Shown: positions 11,561 to 22,228 of the stretch, piece after piece
Layout: the number at the start of each line of letters is the position of its first letter
How positions within the stretch are numbered: position 1 is the first letter of the stretch
From: Nephromyces sp. MM_2019
Lineage: Eukaryota; Apicomplexa; Aconoidasida; Nephromycida
Assembly: GCA_015657535.1 (NCBI GenBank)
Contig: JADHZB010001705.1
Location: 6,010-66,099, forward strand
Direction of reading: 5' to 3'
DNA length: 60,090 nt
Program-made: the position numbers and the translations under genes
Notes under the pieces: model-generated
The model's input: the letters and a program-made list of their open reading frames with translations, nothing else
The model's database searches: none
Told to the model about the DNA's origin: nothing

Positions 11561-13487
11561 CAACTGTTTTCTGCTCATCACAAACCCTCATAATCTATCA
11601 TTATCTTGACGATTACCTCTTTTTCTTGTTACCTTCTTCAACCTTTCTCATAAAAAAGTGACACCCCAGTTAGTTCCGTGTCTTTACCGTTTCTAAGATA
11701 CTTTAGTTTTTGAAGGAGTTTGAGAGCAAAGTTTCCTGATTAGTCCCTTTTAGTATCTAAAAAAGTACCCAAAACAAAAAAATTGTATACTTTTCCGGTG
11801 TTTGCCTGAAGAAGCTCGCGGCGACTTGCTAATTCACCCGTCAATTTGATGTGTAAAGACTCCTTTTCTGAGTTCTTTTTGTGATTATTTCGGTAGCGCT
11901 ACACACTGGTAATCTCATATGTTAGTTTTGGGAGTGGAATAGGATGATGAAATTGATTAGATTTTAAGAAGCGCTTCTTCTCGTGGACGAGGGTGGAATT
12001 TGAGTGCAATGAGAGTTAGCTTTATATGATGAAGTAGAGTAGGATAAAAACAGTGTGTGCGAAGGCTGGAGTTCGCCTACAATGCCTTAACTGTATAAGT
12101 TAGATTATAAGTATAACTTTTCTTATAAGCAAAAATTCAATGATTTGATCATAAAACTGTGTGGGAAGACATTAAAAGGTTACTCAATGATATTCAGGTT
12201 TCCCGTTTTCCCTGTGTTACTCGCGTTCGAATAAGCTCACTGTTTGATTTTCCTATTTTCATATGCAATTGTGTGCATTTTTAGCCCGTTTTTTGACGAT
12301 AACATTGATGCAGCGTATCTTAGGTAGTAAGTCAATAATCTTACTACGATGATCTGTGGATTATCACGTTTTGTTTGCTAGCGAAGTAATGAGTAGCTCA
12401 GCGTGGAGAAACTGTAAGACAATTTTCTTGTGAAGCTATGATTTTTGACTTTTTTCATGATTAGTTGCAGGTTATAATTTTTTTCTTTTGAACATCCCCA
12501 AAGCCTTTCATAATCAAAAGCAGCAAGTTTCGCGTGTAGTAACTCTGAGTTTTTGGCCATTTTCTTGTCTGTTTTTTTGGTTGGAAAAAGGATCGTTTTT
12601 CCTCTTTTCGGATGTATGCAACTAATTTTTATACTATATATCTACCTCTTCCATTTTGGGGTTTTTTTGCTAGAAAGCATACTTTTTCCATTAAATGCTT
12701 TCTTCATTTTTCTATTTTATCTCTTCAGCCATAGCTTGTGGTGCTTTGAAATGCTTTTTGTGAGCCTTCCAGGCAAGGCTACTACTTTATCCTGACGTAG
12801 TGGGGGCTCACAGTCACAGATTTTGTGTGTGCATAATTTTTTTAAGTCCCCTAGAGTGTGTTTGTAGTTGCTTGCATTTTTGATTGAGTTTTAAATGTGG
12901 AATTTAGGCACATGGACTTTCCAGGTTTTTACTGAAGAAAATGATGTGGCTTTCAGCAACTAAAGGCCCTCATTTTCCCCTGAAATTGCATGAACTCTTT
13001 TATGGGATTCGCTAGAACTTTTACTGGGTGTACATATATCCTACAATGTTTGTGTCTGAAGTTTGTAAAGGCATGGTCTTATTTGGTTGTCTTTTTGAAT
13101 CATCAATGCTGAATAGTAGCTGCTCCAGCTGCTCTGTTAGCCATGACTGGCGAAAGCATCGTGCCTTCAAACTAGCTGTCCTAATACATCGCTATGCTAG
13201 GCATTCTTGTGTTTGCAGTTGCTAGCACTGTGTCTTAATTAGGGAATTTCTGAAGCCAATCTGTAGGCGTGTATGGAAAATGCTAAGGATATAAATTTTT
13301 TTCCTGAAAAAGAGGTGTAGAAAGTACTGATTATAGGGATATCTTCTATACCTAGAAAGAGTGTATGTGGAAAATACTAGGAAATCTTATATACCATGAA
13401 AATCCTCCCGATATTTTTCAGGCAGGCCTGCTATGAAAAGGATTATCAGAAAGGAAAGGCATTTTATCGGTGCTTGTAGGAGGGAAA
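11561..13487. other. 5' flank of the FHA-protein gene
   Basis: T-rich on the plus strand, as in the introns of the plus-strand gene that follows, so probably its 5' UTR or promoter region. Short plus-strand frames at 12553-12795 and 13028-13225 are Phe/Cys-rich and lack homology. I recognise no core promoter element. Confidence 0.4.
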
Positions 13488-16400
13488 ATGAGGGAAGAAA
13501 GGAGGAGGAGGACGTCTGAAGGTTCTAATAAAAATCAGAGTGCTAATAGGAGCTACCGGTATCGTGAAGATGATGGAGAAGGCGAACGTGCGTATAATTC
13601 AGGTCTTTTACGTGCTGATTTGAGGAAGAAGTAAGATTGACTAGAATAGCTTTTGCTGTGTTATACATATTTTGTCTATTGATGCCTGTGTGTATGTGCG
13701 TGAAGCTGTGCTGTCATTTTGTTGTGTTTCTGGAGGAAGAAAGGCTAATTTTTGAAAGAAGCTAGCGCAGGTGCATTATGATGTAAATTTTGGGAAGAAT
13801 ACACATAATTTGTTTCCGTGTGGTATTGCTTGCTTATTAACTTTTGGTGTGTGACTATATGTGTTCATATGTGCATCTCTAGGCTTATGTGTAACTGTGT
13901 GCATCTCTCTCTATGCACTCAGATTTGCTCTATTTTCTCATAATGCTTTGTGTGCGGTTTTGAATCCTTCTCAATCTAGCTGTAAGCAAGTATTTCTGAA
14001 ACTTGCTTGTGTGTTGTTTAGATGGGCTTACTTCAAGTCTTATGATTCTTTACATACTCAAGCGTAAATAGAGAAGCTGATTACACAATGTGATGCTATT
14101 TATTTTACCTTTGGAGTACCTCCTTGATGAGTGTAGGACCGCGGATTTACTGCTTTTATCCAGCAATAATATTGCAGCGGCGATATTACAAGTTTCACCC
14201 TTCATGCTCCCTTTGCATTCCCTTTATACTCCCTTTCCTCCCACTCCACCCTCTCTTTACCCTCCCTCTACCCTTCACCCACCCTTCACCCACCCTGCAC
14301 CCCCCCTTCACCTTTTCTTCACCTTCCCTTCACCCAGACGAAGTCCTAGCAATCCAGCAAGCAAGATTAGTGGTAGCTATAATCCTCCTAATAAAGCCTT
14401 ACCTCACTCTGACACACAGAGAAATCGAGAGAACTCCCACCCAGTTTCTTCTAGAAATTCTACTGGAGTAAAGCAGCGTGATTACGAAACGCACGCTGGA
14501 GGCAAAAGGACATGGCAGTATGGACAAACTCGCAGGTCTGAAGATGAAGAAGACAGGAAAAATTTGAGGGGAAATAATCGCCCTAGTGAATACTACGGGC
14601 ATTACGACACACACACAGTTTCGCACTCAAAAGTGCATAGGGTAGATGACAGAAAAACACACGCTCGTGATAGTTATGGTGAAGATCTTCCCAATAGCCA
14701 AATGGTCAGAGATTCATCACTGAAATCCTCAAGTGACACTCCTGTTGCATCTTATCGCGATAACTCCTCGCAAAGTCGAAATCGTGAACTGCCACGTGTA
14801 AAATACACGCACACACATGAGAGCTACTCATCGAAGTGTGTGTCGAATCATTCTGCAAGAGACTCAAAAGATAACAGGATGTCATCTTCAGGCTCAGCAA
14901 GGCAGACCATTCATAATGAAGGCTGTACTCGTAGGAAGTTTGAAGATTTTTCCCGCTCTGGTAGGGGGGATTCACAAGAAAGCCATCGAAGCTACTCTAA
15001 AAGGAGTCGGGGGATAAAATCTGAGCAGTATTCTGAGTGTAGCAGCCGCTATATTGAATCAGGAAAGAGCAAAAGTCGGGATTCAACACATACAGCTACC
15101 CCCGCACACGCAACTAAGTTAAAGGGTGAAAAGGGTGATTTCAGCGAGGAGAGAGCATCGTCAAAGCGAAGATATCCTGATTCTCGTGATGATGCATTCT
15201 TCGGCGGAAATAGATCATCTTCAAGGCGGGAATCTGCTGATACTTGTGAAGATGCTGCCAATCGCACACCAAATAAATTTGCAGATACTCCCTTTCGGGT
15301 TAAGTCCGAAGTGAACACTGCCTTACAGTCTTTAGACGTTAAGCAGGATTTAACCGAGGAATCTCAGCCTTTTCACCGCCCAGTAAAGAGGAGTTTAGAA
15401 GGTGAGGCGCCGCTTAAGAAGCCAAAATTTGAAGATTTTGAGGACAAAAAACCTTTTTTCTCAGCTTCTGAAAGACTTTCTGATTTGAAGCAGGAAGCTC
15501 CTTCAGCAGCAAAACGAGAGCGAGAATCCTCCCCAAGGCTCTCTGATTCGTTGAAACGTGAGAAACCGAGTAGAACCAGGGGTGGAGATGAGTTTGATTC
15601 TCCTAATCCTCAGGAGATTTGCACACACCGGCATAATCGTGAGGAAATCTTCACCAAGCAAGCAGAAAATGAAGATGAGCGACGGGTAAACCGTCGTGTG
15701 CGTCATTCTTCAAGGTCTCTCTCCCGTGGAAATGGGAATTTTCGCAGAGGAGGGAACCTTCCTGTTGATTCAAATCGTCAAGTGGAGGAAGAGGAAGGGA
15801 AATCGCCTGAAAAACCCAAGGGTTGGTTTTTTTTTGTTTTTTTCTTTATTTTTGTATGTTGGAGTGAAGATTTTTTTGTGTTTTAGAGTGTTTTACTCAG
15901 CCTATAGTAATCTTCAAAACAGTGTGTTGTTTTATTGATAATGAGCAATAAAAAAGCATTTAAGTTTAATAGCTGACTTTGTTTTGGTGATAAGATTCCT
16001 GCAAATTTTTCTTGAAAATTAGGTTTTTGGGGAAATTTGTTGAGAACAGTGTGTGTAAAGGGTAGAATTCTCCCTTTTTGAATATTTTTAAGTGCTTTAG
16101 AAGTTTTTCATAGATTAGCATATAAAAAGATGCATTTGAAGGTCTTTTTTGCAAGCTGTGTGTGGAAATTTATAGTAGCTTAGTGTGTGGAAATTTATAC
16201 TATCATTTCTATGCCCGAAGATGTCGTTCAGTGTGTTGCTGGTATGAAAGAGTTTCTTCAATTGATGACACTCTATCTGAAAGTTTTTCGTCCGTTTATT
16301 CTCCTTGGAATAACCTGATGAACATTTTTCTTCGTTGCTTGGTTTTGTCATCTTGAGTCTGATGCTATAGGGCTGGCGTAGATTTTAGATACACACACGT

Positions 16401-19400
16401 ACGAACGCATTCCTATGGACATGCACACACACACATTCGTACAATAGAAATACACAATATTATACACATACTAAAGCTTAAGACGCTCTCTTTCTATAGA
16501 TACTTGTCCGGTTGCAGTATATGATGAAACCACTATAAAATTGGTTGTTCTCTTTGCTGTTAGTATGAAATTTCAATGCGAAGAAGGGGTGATCTCACTC
16601 TCAGAGGTGTACACTAGTCTTCCATGTGCAGCCTCAAAATAATCATTCAGGACTAGTAAGATATTAATGTGTGTGTGTTATAATATGCAATATCCGTCTC
16701 CAAATTTGCTCTGTTTTTATAGTTGAAGGCCCTAATTTTGAACCCTCTGGCCTTCTAGCAGCAGAAACTAACATGAAAGGAGGCATTGTGTTAAAGGTTT
16801 GTGTGTTTTTATATTTGTGTGCTTGAGTGTTTGTGTGTGCGTTTTTGTTCAGTATTAAAGAGCATGAGGAATCCCACCTTTGGCTCTATTTCGACCCTTT
16901 TTTCTTCTTCAATTTGTGCTATTTTACAAGGGTATCTCTATCTGGTTCTTACTCGTCATCGTTATTCTGCTTAGCAACGCACCAAACCTATTTTTCTTTT
17001 GTTTTTTCTTATAAAAAATTACTTCATTCACCCCTAAAGCCCGTAATCTAGATTGTTTAAGCACTCTTCACCAGTGTACGTACACCAAAATTCACCAAAA
17101 TGCGCACAAAAAGTGACTTACCACCTGAACACACAATTTTTTGTTGATAGGGGTTTTTTTTTTACTTTCTAGGGACTTTATTCACCATCTTCAGTGTCTA
17201 TACACTGAGCTTTTCCCTTAAATTGAAATTTTTTCATCTTTTCCTCATAAATTTATCGTTTGGCCAACTTCTCAATGTAACTGATGAGAATTTCTCACTT
17301 GCAGAATTTATTTTACTTTCTTTTTCTGTTCGACTTGCACAGTATAGTTTATCTCTGATGTTTTTTGGATTCTATAGTTTGAACTTTCATTCTCTTTTTG
17401 CTCTTGATGTGTTTGTGTTGCTGCATGATTTTGTGTTTTTCTTTGGGCTTAGCATGGAGCTCCGATCGATGCCCGCCCCCCTGACAAGCGATGGCGGCTG
17501 TATATGTTCAAGGAAGGGCAAGGCTCTGAAGCTGAAGCCAGCGGGAAAGAACAAAATAGTAAGTTAAGCTAATTGATTTCAACTTTGCACACTGTGATAC
17601 ACATTTTATAAAATATATACAATTTCGAATACCTTGTTCACATTTTCACGATACATTGCTTGCCTTTTCCACGCACACTTGTTTTCTCCATCAACTTTTT
17701 AAACTATGAGCAAAGCTAGCATACGCCAAATCTATGATTTTCCTCTTTTGTGAGTATAACGAGTATTCGACAAGCTTGTTTGGGCTTTTTTTGTGAGCAT
17801 AGTCCTTTTGAGAGTTGGCTTATCTCTAGGTTTTAGCCTTTTATGTCTCTTCATAGGTGCCTTTTTTTTCTCTTGCTTGTATCATTCTGTAGGCTGTTTT
17901 TCGGGTTTTTTCTCTATTCCCGACAATGCTTTGCTCAAGTTGGCTGGAATTTCCACAACTTTTTCTGCTGATTTCAGAGATTTTTCATATTCATCGTCAG
18001 TCGACTTATGTCTTTGGGAAGGAAGTTCGCGTTGCTGACATCCCCCTGCTTCATCCTACTGTATCTAAGCAGCATGCTGTTATTCAATTCAGACTCAGAA
18101 GGGGGGAAATTCTGTAAGTCGCTGCTTTTGCATTATTTTTAGGAAGTGTGTGTGAGGAACTACACTGCTATGAATATCACTCTTTTGAGGGCGAAAACTT
18201 TTTATTTTTCTACAAAATAGAATGCCCCAGTGTGTGTTGTGTATATCGAAGCATTCTTGCCTCTTTAACTGTTTTTTTTTAAATAAAGGTTAAAAAAGTT
18301 AAAGATTTTAAGTTTTCGAATGAATCAGCTTTGAGTTTTGAAAAGAATTTACAAACCGGTCAAAATGAGCTGCACACACATGTTATAATGCGCTACACAC
18401 AAACCTTAGAGTGAGCTACACATAAACCTTAGAGTGGAAAAAACTGCACACACACCCTAGAGCGAACTACCAACACCCACCCTGCTGATAGAGAATTGAG
18501 CTGTTTTTTACCTTATGTATAGTTATTGAACTTCGCTTCTAATAAAACAAACGATGCCGGGACTGATTTTATGTTTTGTTTCATCCCAAAAACATAGTGC
18601 TTCTCTGTAATAACTGCTATACAATTGCTCACCGATGAATTAATTCTATTTCTTCATCCTCTATGAAGATGTATCAGCTAGGGATAAAATGAAGTTGTCT
18701 ACTTTTTTCGCTTCCTAAACATCAGGAAATTTGAATTTTTGAAGATGCAAGCTTCAAGCTAAGTTTCTGTCTAATAACCTTAAAGTTTTGATATATTGCA
18801 AGTGCTTTAAGGCGATTGGCTTTATTTGCCTGCATGTGACGTTTTGTAGACTAGAGCTTGCTCGCCCCTAGTATATCTCCTCTCGCAGTTCATCCAAGAA
18901 TATGATGCATTTTTTGCGATTAGCACACGCAGCATAAGTTGCAGCTGCTAGTATCTGCAGGGCAGTTTCCTTTTAGAAAAGGATGTGTTAAGCGTATTGT
19001 AAGACCTAGTATGAGGTATTATCTCGTAAATTTTAATGATCCCTTTTTTTATGAAGTCATTATATTTTCTGTTGCCGATTTTATAATCTGCTTTTGTAAG
19101 CTGATTCAACTAGAGGCAGGAGTCCAGAAAATTTGGATAATTAGTACAGCAATGTGTTGATTTCTCTTTGAAAATTTGGCTAGTAAACTCTAGGGAATCG
19201 ATATTCCATAGGGAAAACTTCAGTCAAGTCTATGCTTGCGCTACTTGCACCTTTGCTGAAGATTGCCTTGCTTCTCTATTTTCACGTTTGCTGGAGATCT
19301 CCTTACCTGTCTATTTTGTAATGTAGGCCTTATGTTATGGACCTGGAAAGTACTAATGGAACTTTCTTAAACAATACGCGAATTGAGGCTTGCCATTACT

Positions 19401-20215
19401 ATGAGCTGAGGTAAGGAAACTGCAATCCCTGCATCAAAGTGGTATAAATTTTCTATGAGATGTGGTAAGACAAGTAAATTCCCTTCATCAAAGTGGTGTG
19501 CATTTCGGCATATTCAAAAACACTTTGCTTACAGAAGGATTTCTGTGCTTCAATTCTTTTGCTTTTTTTTAGTTTATAGAGCATAAAATGCATTCTCTTG
19601 AGTGTGTAGCTATGCTCAATAAACGTGATTATTTCCTGCTTAGCTCAGTGTTTTAGCTATACACGATGGTGTGTCAAAGATTTTATGTTGCTCTTGAGGG
19701 TATATCTAATTAGAATGCGCGAGTCGAACGTAAGCGTAAAGTTTTTTTTTACGAAATTGGCTGTTACCGGGTGTAGTGCGCAGGAAATGTATACTAAGGA
19801 TATGTATTTAGTAGTCATTGAATTTAAAAAATAGCAAAAACTACAAAAATAATAGCTTTGAACGTATATGTAAGAGAAAGTCCTGTTTCATGTTGTAGAT
19901 TAGACGTTTATTGCGGCCTTTTTTCTTGCGTGAGCAGCTTTTTTTTGAAGGTTTTATTGGAAGTTTTGATTTTGGATTCATGGGGCTTTTCTTTTGAGAT
20001 TATGTGACCTGTTTCTATAGATATTTGAGATTGAAATTTATTTTGGGTAAAGTGTACTTATTTTTTACAGGGAACAGGATATTCTCAGATTTGGACGATC
20101 TACTAGAGAGTTTGTGTTACTCCACTGTGGATCCGTAGATTTGCCAGAAATTAGCTACACCAAGTATATCGAAGAGCAAACTCAGGCAAAAAATTCAAAG
20201 CAAGTTGATAAATGA
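13488..20215 (+). CDS. SNIP1: SNIP1/Pml1-type FHA-domain pre-mRNA processing protein
   Basis: Nuclear protein of the SNIP1 (animal) / Pml1 (yeast RES complex) / DDL (plant) family, linked to spliceosome function and RNA processing. Seven exons: 13488-13630, 14338-15821, 16723-16796, 17453-17558, 17978-18113, 19327-19410, 20071-20215. Every junction is GT-AG, phases agree, and the total is 724 codons including TGA. Residues 1-540 are disordered and rich in Ser, Arg, Asp and RS-type patches, as in the family. The conserved block begins EGPNFEPSGLLAAETN near 545. DARPPDKRWRLYMFK follows, then the FHA domain (about 605-700): IHRQSTYVFGKEVRVADIP, HPTVSKQHAVIQF, YVMDLESTNGTFLNN, ILRFGRSTREFVLLH. 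The FHA phosphopeptide-binding signature (G-K, S-x-x-H, and N of STNGT) is intact. The C-terminal tail after FHA is only about 25 residues. ATG at 13488 is followed by an Arg cluster. A longer unspliced frame (14090-15886) simply reads through intron 1 into exon 2 and is not the protein. Confidence 0.93.
14205..14337 (+). other. Long polypyrimidine tract at the 3' end of intron 1
   Basis: Over 130 bases almost entirely C and T, including several CCCTTCACC-type repeats, immediately before the AG at 14336-14337 that opens exon 2 of the FHA-protein gene. This is far longer than an ordinary pyrimidine tract. Confidence 0.85.
16370..16480. repeat. CA/GT-rich patch in intron 2
   Basis: Imperfect acacac-rich sequence inside intron 2 of the FHA-protein gene. 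No open frame or RNA structure was recognised. It resembles other CA/GT patches scattered through the window. Confidence 0.5.
18362..18480. repeat. Short diverged direct repeats in intron 5
   Basis: Three to four loosely related copies of a unit like gagctacacataaacctta, one pair nearly identical (about 18405-18440). They lie within intron 5 of the FHA-protein gene. Confidence 0.6.
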
Positions 20216-20796
20216 CACAATATTTATCCGTGAATTCAAAACGACGGCGAGCATAGTTTTAGTTGGACGAAATAAGATTTTACGCATTTAGCGTGATTTA
20301 ACTTGAAACTTTAGTTTTAACATTTTGTTGGATTTGTAGATATCATTGTAGTACCCCTTCAGAGTATCACCAGAAACTCGATATTATTAGTAGTAAAGTA
20401 TGGAAACTAGATTCATGGGTAAGAAAATATCGAATAACTTGAAATCTGCCTAAAATCCCTATTTTGAAGATGCTGTAAAGAGTGAATTCGATCTGACTAG
20501 AATATAATCGACAGGGATGAGCGCAAGAAGAGAACGGCTTGCTCCTTAATTGCCTTTGTTTAGATACTTTGTAAGACTACATGGAAAGCAAGCCATAAAT
20601 CAAATTCTAAGATTATCCAAGAAGCAAAAGGCGTGAAAATTCGCGGAATAAACAAACAGATTAAAAGATGGATTGTTCTTGTGCAAATGTCTTGTGATGC
20701 TGCCATAGCTTGATCGTTTGATTTGTGTATGGAGGCACAGGGTTTAGTTTAATTATATTGAGGTATTTTCAATTTGTACGATACTTCTGAGCTTAC
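20216..20796. other. Spacer 3' of the FHA-protein gene
   Basis: Downstream region of the plus-strand gene. On the minus strand, around 20500-20560, a frame EQAVLFLRSSLSIIF ending in TAG could be a terminal exon of the candidate gene to its right. I could not phase it, so it is not annotated separately. Confidence 0.3.
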
Positions 20797-21267
20797 TCGC
20801 TCGTTGTTGGAGGTGCGCTTCTCTCCCCTAAGAGTGCTTTTCTCAAGATGATAAGAGCTTTCTCATAAATGACTGTATAGTTTCGCGCCTCAATTGTGAA
20901 ACTGCTGATGAACACGCTGGCATGCATTGTCTCTAGGCTGATGATGCAGTAACTTATGTCTAGTCTGCGGTACCTGCCGAGTCTACTTTTCTTCATGTAT
21001 AGTCAATTTTTTTTTCTTTGGAAGGCTTCCCAATGCATTTAAACCCCATAGGTGGCATTGTAAGATTTAAAAACAGCCCCTCAAGTTTTCATTTGTTTGA
21101 TGTATGCCTTGTATATAATATCCTACGCAGCGACTGTATTTCTGTTTCACTCTAGGTAGCAAAATTCGTAGCTACGGTACTTTTAGCAGCGTACTTTGGT
21201 GCATTGGAGAGCTGATTTTCAAGCATTTAGCTACTTCTTTGGCGCGGGTACCAACACGATGGCTAAC
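20797..21267 (-). CDS. Candidate exons of an unidentified minus-strand gene
   Basis: Two segments look coding. 21267-21181 encodes 29 residues including SHRVGTRAKEVAKCLKISS with an AAG acceptor and a GTACCG donor, phase 0 on both sides. 20996-20797 encodes a helical, charged segment including FTIEARNYTVIYEKALIILR and ends at a good GTAAGC donor. The two cannot be joined directly because their phases disagree, so an exon between them or another donor is needed. No family recognised. They lie downstream of the NAP/SET gene on the same strand and might belong to a separate gene, or to an extended 3' end of that one. Confidence 0.33.
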
Positions 21268-22023
21268 CTTAGTTGAAAAGCTTTGAAAAAAATTCCATTT
21301 CAAATGGATGTTTAGACTATGTTCTTTCGCCTTGCCGTAAGCAAATTAGAGCTTAATATGGTGTCTCTTAAAAACGGCGCTGCTTTCAAGTTCTTTCGAC
21401 TCTTTGTACCCTTAAATCAGTCCATGTGTGTGTTTTTAACTATGTGGCACTCTAAGCAGAAGACTTCTCTTGAGAGATAACCTCTATTATGCTTCACTTT
21501 TTAGAAGAGCACAGTTTGAATTTCTGACATCACCTTATCAAGAGTTGTAGTCCATCTCTTAGCTTTTTTATAGAGTTTAGAAGAGCCTGTTATCAACCTA
21601 ACTCTTGTGATATAAGATGGTAATGGGTGTTGCTGCATTCAATTGTAGATGCAGTCTTGGCATGCTTTTTGGTTAGCTTCCAACCTTTTTTGGAACTGAT
21701 GTAATTTAGCAAAACAATCTCTTATATAAGGCTTGTGCCCAATATGCTTCGGAAAATTCGCTTTAATAGATAAGGTTTATCTGCCTTTGGTTTTTGATTC
21801 AGAAACGACGTCAAAAAAAGATACCTCTTGGTTGTAGTGAATTCGCAGCAATAGTCGGATGAGTAAGTTTCATTGCTCAGCTCTTTTGCTTTTGATGCTC
21901 ATACTTTCATGTTCTCTTATAATCTAAATATATTGCGCTACTTCAGTTTTTTGGGATGCGCAGGGTAGACAAGTACGTAAATATATGTATACCACTACGT
22001 CGTATTCCTGACATCTATGATGT

Positions 22024-22206
22024 TCAAACCGTATCAACTAAGAGACGGCATCCACATCCGCATGCTCCGTCTTCGGCTATGGCTATATTTCTTCTCGTCG
22101 GTTTTTTCCTGCTCTGATCAATGTATTCGAGTATTTTTGTAGCAACATCAAAGTATTGCGCTGCCGCTTTTAATCGAGCCCTAGCACTAGCAAAGCTTAG
22201 ATTTTT
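22024..22206 (-). CDS. Coding-like segment just 3' of the NAP/SET stop codon
   Basis: A minus-strand frame of about 60 codons running from a CAG acceptor-like site to TGA, with the stretch RLKAAAQYFDVATKILEYID followed by a basic segment and a short Cys/Gly cluster. It begins only 22 bases past the chaperone's stop codon. It could be an alternative C-terminal exon of the chaperone or the first visible exon of another gene. I found no phase-0 donor in the chaperone's last exon that would join it cleanly. No homology recognised. Confidence 0.35.
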   Translation of the reverse strand, partial: KNLSFASARARLKAAAQYFDVATKILEYIDQSRKKPTRRNIAIAEDGACGCGCRLLVDTV

Positions 22207-22228
22207 CTGCCTTCTATTTAGCTAAGCA

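Noticed and set aside
14090..15886. 598-codon plus-strand ORF taken as a complete gene
   Set aside because: Its first ~80 codons are the pyrimidine tract of an intron and its end reads past a splice donor. The middle is exon 2 of the SNIP1-type gene, proved by phase-consistent joining to exons carrying the family's conserved block and FHA domain.
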